Below are positions 51,401-60,003 of a DNA stretch of 64,000 bases, piece after piece. Every line of letters starts with the position of its first letter. Position 1 is the first letter of the stretch. A program made the position numbers and the translations under genes. Below the pieces are notes generated by a model, which was given only the letters and a program-made list of their open reading frames with translations, ran no database searches and was not told where the DNA came from. Origin of the DNA: Procambarus clarkii (Eukaryota; Arthropoda; Malacostraca; Decapoda; Cambaridae); the NCBI RefSeq assembly GCF_040958095.1, contig NC_091233.1:7909235-7973234 (forward strand). The letters run 5' to 3'.

Positions 51401-54400
51401 TCGATCGGTCCTGTCGAGGTCTAGGCCCGTGGTACTCTCGTGTACTGACGTCTTCCATGCTTCTCCGGCTTTGTGGATCCATCTACAGGTGAGTCCTCGT
51501 AGCGTTTGTGCATGTTGACATGGTACTTCTTCTTGGCACCATCGACGTTGAGCACGTAGTTTAACGAGTGCGAGGACTCCACTACCGTGAATGGGCCTTC
51601 CACTGCAGCAAGAGCTTGTTCCTGCTGGTGGGAAGTAACAAAAGTTCCTCGTCACCTACACTGAACTTGCGTTCGTTTTTCCCATTATGGTGCAAGTACC
51701 AGTACTTGCGTTCCTGATGTTGGAAAACTTTGTTCCTCCTTTGCAGACACTCCCTGAATGTCTCGCAATTTTAAGAGTTTTTCTGGGTGAGTCGGCTTGT
51801 CAATGGCTTGAGTCGGCAAGGTGTGCTATGCGCCTTAGCATAGCGCACCTTGTCACTACGAGGTCACTCTGACCTCGTAGTGACAGCTGCCAAGAGTGAG
51901 ATACCTGTTAATGGAGCTGCTGTCTCTTCAGTCATGGATTTTGCTGCTCCCTCCATTACTTCCCAGCTTGCCTTCTTCCACCTTTTTTTACCTTTACTTT
52001 TCAACTTTGCTTGGGTGTGGTCACTCCCTGTAGCGTCACCCGTGGCACCTACTGACAGAACGGCTGCACCCAGCTGAGGCAGCTTCCTCACTCTCCCCCG
52101 TTTTCTTTGAGGGTGGACTTGGGCAGTCAGAGACTCCCAGGACATTCCCCAGTAAAAGTGCATATACAGCATGTTCCACTTGAACTGCACGAATTTTTCC
52201 CTTGATGTATGGTGTGTCGACCTACACATACACCTCCACCGTCTCCTTAGCATAACCATTTGGGAATTGGATGTAGATGTGTCTACCTGTCTCAGATTCT
52301 GGCGTTACTAGGCTTTTTCTCACCATGTGGGTTGTGGCGCCTTTGTCACGGAAGATTTTCGCCGATTTTCTGTTAACAATTCCGTCCACCTCCTCAAGGG
52401 TTCAAGCTAGTGGATCCTTTCCAACATTGGAATGTTTCTTACCACTTGAGCTCACACCTGCTATGTAACCTGGCTTCAGTTTTGCCTTGCAATCAGCTGC
52501 CCGATGACCTGGCTTACCACAGTTGTAGAACTTGTGCACATGTTTGTCAGAAGAGTTTCCCTGCCCCCCCCCTTCCCCACCCGGCACATTCATCTTAGGC
52601 TTAGCTCCCTCGCCAGTACCTGTAGCATGATGCTTTTTGTGCGGCTTCACCCGTTTCACTTGCCTCCTGGCCCCAGCCCACAGATCAGCTTGCTTGGCCA
52701 TAGACAGATCTGACACAACTTCCTGCTCTCTGAGCTTGATACGGAGAGACGATTCGCATGCTTTTAAGAACTGTTCTCGAATCATCAGTTGATAGAACTC
52801 CTTGCACCCAGGAGCAGTGTCCATGAGTTCACTGTTATAAATGTTGACTGCTATGGGGGATCTAGTATATTTATGGAGTAGGGTCAGCAGTTAGAATTAA
52901 GATGTATCACAAGTAAGGGAGATCATATAGGCCCGGCCCCCAATAAAAATATAAAACAGTAATATCTATAGTGGCTTCCAGAAAGGTCAGCCTAGAGGTA
53001 GATCATTGATCTCCTATACAGGAAGAATGGATACTCCTTTAAAACTAACTTATTTATTAAACCCTCTTAACAACCCACCCATATACATTCACAACAATAA
53101 CAATAATTACTTTACCACACTATCTTACGTTAAAAGCCTTGGTCTACATAGGCAAGATACAAGGTTTTACACTTGGGACAAGCTAGGGTAAAGTTTACTA
53201 GGCAAGGGACACTGGCAAGGACTCTAGGTAGCTTACTGGTACTACTGGAGCCCACGTGGTTCCACTGGGACCCTCTTAGAGTAACTTAGCAATATAAACA
53301 CTAGTGATACCCTAATTAGTTAATACACATTAATACTATACACATTAATACACACGTATGCGAGAAAACGAGAATAGAGCACATTACTTAGCTTGGTAAA
53401 CTAGACACAGGATAAGGTAAGGGAGAGAAGTAGGAGGAAGGGGAGAGGGATGCAGAGCCACACAGTAGAGATGTTTACACCACGACGCCAGCCAGAGAAG
53501 GAAGCCAGCCTCGAGTTTCAGCTTCATCCAGATGACTCGCTGCCGGCTGACAACTCAGCTAATCGTACAGCAGCCCTATATCCAAGTTTACTCAGATCTA
53601 CTTTACTAATACTTTCTAATCATTTGTAAACATAGTTGATGCCTATTTTATTAATTAATAATCAACCACAAGCTCAGTCTGCAAATGCACTGTGAGAAAC
53701 AAGATTCGTCTTACGTCTGGCAAGGAAGATAGGAATGCGCCCAAAAGAACGTAAGGTAAATTATTTAGAGCTTAATGTGACCTCTGGTTTCCACTGAAGA
53801 ACCCAAGGTCGTAACACTCCTCCCCCCCTTCAGAGAAAAAAAAATGTGGCTATTAGAATAGTAGTCATATTTTTTTGTAAAAGTTTTGTAAGAACACCTC
53901 TTATGGTGTTCTTAATAACCCTCCGGTGATTGAGTAGCCTTAAGCATAACACCAAAACGTTTGTGTATATACACTGAAATTTTAGTCCAGGAAAATGTAT
54001 ACTGTCTGATTCGTAAGCAAGCTATTGTAGGTGGCCTTACACCAGGAAGTGTAACCTCCTGGTGTATTCTCAGTGTAGATCGTTTTGATAGTTCACTTTT
54101 GTCCTGAACTATGTTTATGGTGGAAGTATTCTTGATGGTTGATCAGTAAGCTGTTGTGGTGGCTTTAATAACTTTGACAGGTCTTAAGACGAACATCAAT
54201 CGAATAAAAAGTTGGAACATAATCAGTTGTAATTCAAGCATTGTTGAGAAATTATAACCTGACGGAGGTTAATTTATATTAATATGCATACCTGTGAAGA
54301 GGGAGAATTTACACCTAAAGATATGAAAAAGCACATTTCCAGCATCACAATATTTTTAGGTTTTATTCTGGATGAAGTTGAAAGGGACTGGAGAAGCAGT

Positions 54401-57400
54401 GATGAGCGAGCTAACTGTCCCTACCTGCAGTTGGGAGACCAGTGTCTGCTGTTTGTTAACTTCCAGAATGACACCCGAGATGTCGCCCAGGCACTATGTC
54501 AAGGTTTTGGGGGGAACTTGGTCGTTATCGAGACTGCCACACAGCTGAAAGCCATCATGGACTACCTCTATACTGATGGTAGGTAAACTGTTTTTAATCC
54601 TTCCTCTGTGGCCTCTACCTCTTGTATGACGTTTTCTTGACAAAACGTTCGTGCCTTTTGGATTACAAAGAAAATACTGGAGAGTTCCAGAGAAGTAAAC
54701 AAGGAATTATAGGTGGTATAGCTTGCTAATGGTCGAGCCCTTAGATAGGAGATAAATAATTTCTTTAAAATATCAGAATATCGACTACAATAATATTACA
54801 TTAAAACAATTCTATGGTCATATTGTGTGTGCAGGTGTCTCTATAGAGAGTTTTAGCCCCATAGATCCCCGAAGAAATAATAATAATTTAAACGGAAAGC
54901 AAACAAAGCTATAGGAAATCATATAGATATTACTTGGTAACATACAAATGTCATTTTTTTTCAAACTTTGTGTTTTTCAATTCAGTGTGGCCCATGGGGG
55001 ACTTTATCAATTCCCCCATCCCCACCCAAGAAGAAATTGCATAATTATATCTGTATTATTCATATGAGGCAATAGCAAACAAGTATGCAGAACCTTCAAT
55101 AATCTATATAAATAAAAATGGAAATGTTAATTTGTGCATAATCGCTAATCTCCGAAAGTTCTTCACCGATTGCTTTGAAATTTTCACACAACGTTCCATT
55201 CGCATCCGGCCAGGTTTTTATATACATACTACATAGATGTCACGTATGTGACGGTAAAAAAAAAGTTTTTCTGAAAAACTGTTTTTCCTGTGTTTTTCAT
55301 GTGAGGGAAATCTTCGAAACTTGTTTACCAATTGCTTTGATATTTTGACACAACGTTGCATTCGAATAGGCGTGTCTTTTTATATATCTACTATATGCAT
55401 GCCTCACCTGTAACAGGAAAAAACATGTTTTTTTTTTTTTACAGCGCCATCTGTTGGACGTAAGAGCAACACATGGTGTATTCTCCGAAAGTTCTTCACT
55501 GATTGCTTTGAAATTTTGACACAACGTTACATTCAAATATTCGCGTCTTTTTATATACCTACTATATAGCTGCCATCTCTGTGATAGGTAAAAACATGCG
55601 TTTTTGAAAAACAGCACCATCTGTTATACATAATAGCAACATGCACGCTGTATTAAATATGTCACGAATTTGCCCGAAACGCTGCGCAAACTAGTGGCTT
55701 TACAAGATTATAAATACTGTACTATTCAATGTATTCTCACAAACCCAATGTACCTTCTTGTATATATATAAATAAATAAATAAGTAAATAAATAAATAAA
55801 TAAATTCCATTTCAATGTTTCCAATTGCATTGATAAATTATATTTTCATAGATTTCGATTTATTTTATTTTTTATTGAATTATTTTGTGTCACATTGTGT
55901 TGGAATTGAGTTGCGTTGTTTACCATACCGTTCATTTCGTAAGTATAAATATAGATGCCACACCTGTGACAGGTAAAACTATGCTTTTCTTGAAAAACAG
56001 CGCCATCTGTTGTATGTAAGAGCAGCACCCACATGCTATACTAAATATGTTACAATTCCATTTCAACGTTTCTGATTACATTGATAAATTGAATTTTCAT
56101 AGATTTTGATTTAATTATTTTGTGTGAATTGCATTGGAATTGAGCTTTGTTGCTTACCATACCGTTCATTTTGTGAGTATAGTTTATTTTTTTTCATATT
56201 TTCATTTCATTTTTTAACTGTTTTTCTTATGTTTCAGTGATGGGAACATCAGATCACTTGATATTCTCAATTTTCTGATGGGAACATCAGACCATTTGGG
56301 AAGGCATCGGATGAGGGAGTGGGGAATGGTGGGGATGATGAGGGGAAGGCAGTGAGAGATGGTGAGGAGGATGAGGGGACAAGGGAGAGGGTAATGGTGG
56401 GGAAAGACTAGGGGACAGGGGAGTTTGGAATCGTAGGGACGAGGGGAGTGGAGTATGGTTGGGAGGCCGAGGAGACGGGTGAGGGGGGGATGGAGGGAAG
56501 GACTGGGGGACAGGGAAGGTTGCTGTGGCTCAGCAACGCACATGCTGAGCCACAGCAGCGGGTGGCTGGGTACTGCTGGTAGTTAAATAAAGACTTAACG
56601 GAAACCTGAAATACTTTTCTAATATTCCTCAAGAGTCAGAGTTCACCATTTAATATTCTCATATTTTAATATTACACTTTCTAATATTACATTTATATGT
56701 TAATACTTGGATTCAGGTTTTTTCAATGTATTAGAAGGTTGATAATATGAACGAGATCTGGGTTGAGGTTATAATATGTAACAAATGGGAATATTGTTGA
56801 ACAGCCGTAGTTGGCAGACAGGTTTAACACCTGTAGTCGGCGCCAACAAGTGTGTTGATATCATGGCCTGTAAGTTTGATCTCACCTTCAGAGTCTGTCA
56901 AATATTTAATCCCAGAGCTTACTTTCGCCATATATTGCTACTGTGTGTGATTATTACATATTACAATGTGTGGGGAAATTAGTAAGGAGTTTGATATGCT
57001 TTGCTTATGTCCTATAAATAACAATATGATTTTATGCAGGAGACATCTCAAACTCCTACTGGATTGATGGCATGTTGGACAACAACCTGGGCAGCTTCAC
57101 CTATTCATTAGGGTAGTTAGTGCCCATGGGCACACCGTTCTGGTATGCAACGCTTACCTCTATCGAACCTAGTGGCGACGGCCCTTGCATTCATCTGTAC
57201 AAATCTGGGCATCACTACCTGAATGACATACCTTGTGATAGCCTCTTTTTCCCTCTGTGTGAATTTCCTTTCTCTTCAGCAAATGAAGGTATGTGATGTC
57301 TCAAACAGTGTCCTCAGTAACATGTTAAATATTTTGTCACTCACCAGCATATATTAAATATTTTTACTCGTGAATTTTTTACCAAATTTTAGATTGTCAG

Positions 57401-58463
57401 TAAAAATATATAATTCTATTTTAGCAAACGAAAAATGCAGTTATAATCTAAACATTACGACAGCACAAATAATGTTGAAAAACGTGTTTGGAACTGTAGC
57501 ACCTTAGACATAACTGGAATCAAACATAATTAAAAAAAATACATGTTTTAAAATATATTTTAAGAATTTGTTTAAGACAATTTGCAACTATACTGTAATT
57601 GACAAAAGGTAATTAAAAATCTTCAAGTATTACAAAGTTAGTTAAATTGTGATTAGTGAAGGAGCAAGGCGCATCACTAAAGCCCCATTACAGGTTCTGA
57701 AGGCCTGGCGTACGGCTGTGTGGTGGTGCATGCAAGCTGATAAGCACTCAGTATGCAATCGGCTTGCATGTACCACTGCATTGCTGTGCGCCAGGCCTTG
57801 GTTCGGGAATGGAGCTAAAGTGCAGCACTGGACTGTATGAGCCAATAGGACTTTATTAATTTAATTTAGTTCTTATGTTCTTATATTTCTAGTGTAATTG
57901 TCATTTCTTTAAATTCTTGAAGACTTAAAACGAACTCAGGTCATGTTGTTCCATGATTTTTGTTGCAATCTGTAACGTGCCTATTTTTATAACCTTTAGC
58001 ATTCACTGATATTTACTTCAAAACAAGAACAAGATTATACATAGTATGAATAATAATAGCCCAGAAAAGAGACATTGAGTATACCACAGTGAAGGAAACG
58101 TTACTTCTTTAATAGAATATTGTTTTACATCTTTCAACGACGTCCAAATTCAGTTCAGTGTTTTGCCAAAAATAACAGGCGTCATAGTATCAGTTTCATA
58201 CATGTTTTACTAATACTATATGCATAGCGGAAACAATATATTGTAATAATTCTCTTGCATGAAAGAGTCAGAGGAGGCGGTGCAGGAGGTGGCGTGTGAG
58301 GCACCGTTCACTACCGTGGGAAACATGTGTCTCACCTTCCTCACCCAGGAACACATGTCCTGGGAGGATGCTGTGGTCACCTGCCGCCTGCTGGGGGGAC
58401 ACCTGGCCATGTTTGACGACATCGAGATGCTCAGAAGCATTTACTTATATATACACGACCAAG
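48370..58463 (+). CDS. C-type lectin-like gene (4 exons seen, 3' part missing)
   Basis: Spliced model: 48370-48424, 54360-54578, 57040-57288, 58266-58463. Exon 1 encodes a secretion signal (MAPPTLIWKVIILAAACTG). Exons 2 and 3 together make one C-type lectin domain with six Cys (CPYLQLGDQC, ALCQGFGG, GPCIHL, IPCD, PLCEF). Exon 4 starts a second domain (CEAPFTTVGNMC, TCRLLGGHLA). All four donor sites split the codon after base 1 and all acceptors match that phase, so the model is self-consistent without alignment. The calcium/sugar motif EPN or QPD is not visible; VPMGTPFW stands in the loop region. TAG at 57114-57116 would stop translation at codon 117. The rest of domain 2 was not found before 64000. 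Possibly a secreted immune lectin, possibly a pseudogene. Confidence 0.75.
48540..48860. repeat. AT-rich TTTATTTA/TTAATTTAT low-complexity tract
   Basis: Degenerate short repeats built from ATTTATTAATTTATAATT. Lies in intron 1; no coding content. Confidence 0.8.
48861..49653. other. No gene recognised (intron 1)
   Basis: Short open frames on the plus strand lack known motifs. It may include 3' non-coding sequence of the gypsy relic that ends near 49654, but no LTR boundary could be fixed. Confidence 0.4.
49654..51170 (-). pseudogene. Gypsy reverse transcriptase and RNase H
   Basis: PNPVPHHLVPKVREELGFM, SPYSSPMVLVKKPWG, then after a shift RICLDFRKLNSIIEF, YFSKLELTKGFWQIPLDE and FTVLPFGLVNAPAV. 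The YxDD box appears as FVDN (50736-50725), losing the second Asp. Then AKPTKC, a stop, GCKEVRYLGHVIGGGF, KSFLGLAGYYRTFIPNFTS, LTNLTKKNTSVRVRWSE and the RNase H part ILQTDASNTGIGTVLMQEY, YSNRKMSDAEQNYSTVEKE. The end GANNVGADWLSRSGVLNE at about 49985-49925 is recovered after further shifts. A tail frame 49869-49654 follows. Confidence 0.88.
51353..51790 (-). pseudogene. Integrase C-terminal (GPF/Y-type) domain
   Basis: Minus-strand reading: ECLQRRNKVFQHQERKYWYL, NERKFSVGDEELLLLPTSRN, KLLLQW, then a one-base shift, GPFTVVESSHSLNYVLNVDG and AKKKYHVNMHKRYEDS. This is the post-core integrase region of gypsy elements, which reads the chromatin or DNA context. The HHCC and D-D-E core that should precede it is absent. 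It lies between protease and RT. Confidence 0.78.
51818..51885. other. Two adjacent hairpins at an internal deletion
   Basis: Hairpin 1: AAGGTGTGCTATGC (51818-51831), 6-base loop, GCATAGCGCACCTT (51838-51851), one G-T pair. Hairpin 2: TGTCACTACGAGGTCA (51851-51866), loop CTC, TGACCTCGTAGTGACA (51870-51885), perfect. They lie exactly where the integrase core of the gypsy relic is missing. Confidence 0.9.
51864..52400 (-). pseudogene. Gypsy protease region
   Basis: Across broken frames the minus strand reads IFRDKGATTHMVRKSLV, SETGRHIYIQFPNGYAKE, VEVYVGRHTIHQGKIRAVQ and VYALLLGNVLGVSD. This is a pepsin-like retroviral-type protease with its flap and LLG-like end. The catalytic triplet D-T/S-G is DKG at 52347-52339, so the enzyme would be inactive. 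It follows gag directly. Confidence 0.72.
52402..52824 (-). pseudogene. Gypsy gag C-terminus with zinc knuckle
   Basis: 140 residues: capsid C-terminal-like start (FYQLMIREQFLKACESSL), basic RRQVKRVKPHKKHH, Gly-rich linker and a CCHC knuckle FYNCGKPGHRAADC at residues 99-112. The first Cys is replaced by Phe, while Cys102, His107 and Cys112 remain. The N-terminal part of gag is missing. Confidence 0.8.
52850..53833 (-). mobile_element. LTR-like segment preceded by a polypurine tract
   Basis: On the minus strand GAAGGGGGGGAGGAG (53831-53817) is followed directly by TGTTACGACC from 53816. This is the arrangement of a polypurine tract next to a gypsy 3' LTR starting TG. The other LTR end and a primer-binding site could not be fixed, so the lower limit is a guess. 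No coding content. Whether it belongs to the gag-pol relic or to another insertion is unknown. Confidence 0.45.
53834..54359. other. No gene recognised (end of intron 1)
   Basis: AT-rich sequence with a small inverted repeat (AAGAACACC...GGTGTTCTT, 53889-53913), ending in the pyrimidine-poor but usable acceptor of exon 2. It may include internal sequence upstream of the polypurine tract. Confidence 0.4.
54360..54578 (+). CDS. Lectin gene exon 2, CTLD N-terminal half
   Basis: Acceptor ATATTTTTAG|GT at 54359. It encodes FILDEVERDWRSSDERAN, then CPYLQLGDQCLLFVNFQND, VAQALCQGFGGNLVVIET and MDYLYTDG. Cys 1-3 of a long-form CTLD are present and the usual WxxAxxxC helix is represented by VAQALC. 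Donor G|GTAGGT at 54579, phase 1. The open frame upstream to 54284 is intronic. Confidence 0.82.
55663..55803 (+). mobile_element. Insert with GCCCGAAACGCT module and (AAATA)n end
   Basis: CACGAATTTGCCCGAAACGC, TGCGCAAACTAGTGGCTTTA, CAAGATTATAAATACTG, ending in (AAATA/AATA)n. The Helitron at 13764-16400 and a second block near 56045 read AAATATGTTA...ATTCCATTTC without it, so they show the empty site. A few target bases are missing. Probably a 5' truncated SINE or LINE tip. Confidence 0.75.
56521..56557 (+). other. 15-bp perfect hairpin near Helitron 3' end
   Basis: TGCTGTGGCTCAGCA, loop ACGCACA, TGCTGAGCCACAGCA. Its right arm contains the GAGCCACAGCA that belongs to the terminal hairpin region of the other Helitron, so the end has been elaborated in this copy. 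Confidence 0.9.
56580..57039. other. Rest of lectin intron 2, no feature
   Basis: AT-rich, no motif. Ends with TTTTATGCAG, the acceptor of exon 3. Confidence 0.5.
57040..57288 (+). CDS. Lectin gene exon 3, CTLD C-terminal half, contains TAG
   Basis: Acceptor TTATGCAG|GA. It encodes DISNSYWIDGMLDNN, SFTYSLG, a stop (57114-57116), VPMGTPFWYATLTSIEPS, GPCIHLYKSGHHYLND, IPCDSLFFPLCEF and FSSANE. WID, the three C-terminal Cys and the LND (WND-like) site are in order. The frame is open on both sides of the single stop. Donor GAAG|GTATGT at 57289, phase 1. Confidence 0.8.
57664..57833. repeat. Long imperfect fold-back in lectin intron 3
   Basis: AAGGCCTGGCG...GCATGCAAGC (57700-57737) pairs with GCTTGCATG...CGCCAGGCCTT (57762-57799), about 31 of 38 positions, with a 24-base loop. 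Weaker pairing extends outward (CATCACTAAAGCCCCATTAC against ATGGAGCTAAAGTGCAGC). It could be a small fold-back transposon or a miRNA-like precursor. No terminal duplication was found. Confidence 0.8.
58266..58463 (+). CDS. Lectin gene exon 4, second CTLD N-terminal half
   Basis: Acceptor CATGAAAG|AG; the pyrimidine tract is modest (TTCTCTTGC). It encodes ESEEAVQEVACEAPFTTVG, NMCLTFLTQEHMSWEDAVV, TCRLLGGHLAMFDDIEML and IYLYIHDQ. GC content is higher than around it. Donor CAAG|GTAAGC at 58464 is a strong consensus, phase 1. Its partner exon should lie 3' of the minisatellites or beyond the window. Confidence 0.8.
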
Positions 58464-59012
58464 GTAAGCATTCAACAGCGTAAATATTGATTTCTTCTCT
58501 TAGATTTAGGTTGGATGTTTAACTTCTAATTCTATTATTTTTAAAGAGAAATAAAAAATAATTAATTATAATAATTTCAAAGAAAGGGTGAAATTAAAAA
58601 ATAAATACAAAATTTCAGATGCTATAGGTTGTCATCCAACCCTAACAATTTTGTTAGAAATTTTCCAAAAAATATGGAGATTACACGAGAATAATGTTAC
58701 AAAATTTGATGAAGTTTTTGACTTCAAACTTATTGAAAAACAAAAGAAGTTTACCAGAAACAATTTATAGTTGCCAAATTCAAGGTGTGACACTATAAAA
58801 AAAATATGTAACCACATCTCACAGTTCCCTAATATATTTTTAAAAAATTTAAAATAAATGTTTCATTAAAGTTCGTAAATTAAAAAACATGTGATATGAT
58901 AAGAAAATATTACACAAACTTGAAGTGCCACTTTTGGTCCAAAAGATGATGAACTAATTAATATATGAAGGTGGACGTGATGAGCCCCAGCTGTGTTGAT
59001 ATATGGACAATC
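58464..59012. other. AT-rich sequence after exon 4, no feature
   Basis: Runs of AAAT-rich sequence. No further lectin exon is visible. A short GC-richer piece near 58965-59010 has no recognisable motif. Confidence 0.5.
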
Positions 59013-59822
59013 CTCCTCCCTCCTTCACACCAGTATGACCCCATGCAACACTGCCCTCCCTCCCTCCCTCCCTCACACCAGTATGACCCTGTGCCACACT
59101 CCGCTCCGTCACTCACTCACTCCCTCCCTCACACCAGTATGACCCCGTGCCACACTCCCCTCCGTCACTTCCTCCCTCCCTCCCTCCTTCCCTCACACCA
59201 GTATGACCCCATGCCACACTCCCCTCCCTCACTCCCTCCCTCCCACCCTCACTCTCTCCCTCCCTCCCTCACACCAGTATGACCCCGTGCCACATTCCCC
59301 TCCCTCCCTCACACCAGTATGACCCCGTGCCACACTCCCTTCTGTCACTCCCACCTTCCCTCCCTCCATCCCACACCAGTATGATCCCGTGCCACACTTC
59401 CCTCCCTCTCTCCCTCCAACACTCCCTCTCTCCCTCACACCAGTTTGACTCTGTGCCACCCCTCCTCCTTCCCTCCCTCCCACACTCCCTCCCTCCTACA
59501 CTCCCTCTCTTTCCTCCCTACCTCCCTCCAACACTCCCTCTCTTTCCTCCCTCCCTCCATCCATCCCTCACACCAGTATGACCCCGTGCCACACTCTCCT
59601 CCCTCCCTCCCTCTCCCCTCCCTCCCTCCCTCCTTCCCACACTCCCTCCCTCCCTCACATACTTCTTTCCTTCCTCACTCCTATTCCCTCCCTCCCTCCA
59701 TAATATTTCCCTCTCTCTCTCCCTCCCTCCTTATTCCCTCCCACCTTCCTTCTCTCCCTCCCTCCCTCACACCAGTATGACCCCATGCCACACTCCCCTC
59801 CGTCACTCCCTCCCTCCCTCAC
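59013..59822. repeat. Minisatellite CACACCAGTATGACCCC + (CCTC)n
   Basis: About ten copies of CACACCAGTATGACCCCGTG plus CCACACTCC, spaced by variable (CCTC)n/(CCTT)n. Copies begin near 59026, 59073, 59130, 59195, 59270, 59309, 59372, 59436, 59568 and 59768. Pro/Ser/His frames through it are artefacts. Confidence 0.93.
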
Positions 59823-59867
59823 AGTAGTGTGGATGACAACGCACAGAACATTTTTTTCTGGGGGAAA

Positions 59868-60003
59868 AAATCACGCGTGTGAGTCAGGGTTTTGAGGTCT
59901 AAAATCACGCGTGTGAGTCAGGGTTTTCAGGTTCCAATATCCTGCGTGTGAGTCAGGGTTTTGAGGTGTAATATCCCGCGTGTGAGCCAGGTTTTTCAGG
60001 TAA
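59868..60003. repeat. 34-bp tandem repeat, four copies
   Basis: Unit of the form AATCACGCGTGTGAGTCAGG plus GTTTTGAGGTCTA, with a further single copy near 60106-60137. CpG-containing ACGCGT recurs. Confidence 0.88.

Larger units (their letters stand above)
49654..52830 (-). mobile_element. Ty3/gypsy relic with Gmr1-like domain order
   Basis: Minus strand, 5' to 3': zinc-knuckle gag (52824-52402), protease (about 52400-52200), integrase C-terminal GPF/Y-type domain (about 51790-51421), RT (about 51170-50640), RNase H (about 50500-49895), tail to 49654. Integrase upstream of RT is the order known for the Gmr1 group of gypsy elements, unlike the usual PR-RT-RH-IN. The integrase core is missing, and two hairpins stand at that point (51818-51885). 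Key catalytic sites are mutated. It is in intron 1 of the lectin gene, antisense. Confidence 0.78.
55103..56579 (+). mobile_element. Non-autonomous Helitron in lectin intron 2
   Basis: Starts TCTATATAAATAAAAATGG preceded by A, identical to the start of the Helitron at 16400, and ends with a hairpin region and CTGG followed by T. About 1.48 kb without coding capacity. The interior has repeated ~160-180 bp blocks with CACAACGTT, TTTTTATATA and CAGCGCCATCTGTT (three near 55155-55640, more near 55930-56100), then a G-rich stretch at 56300-56520. It is oriented with the gene. A 141-bp insert at 55663-55803 is nested in it. Confidence 0.82.

Noticed and set aside
58965..59040. Candidate exon 5 of the lectin gene
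   Set aside because: The short open stretch has no lectin residues and ends in the minisatellite; no fitting acceptor.
59013..59822. Proline/serine-rich secreted protein
   Set aside because: Minisatellite; the frame changes with (CCTC)n length between units.
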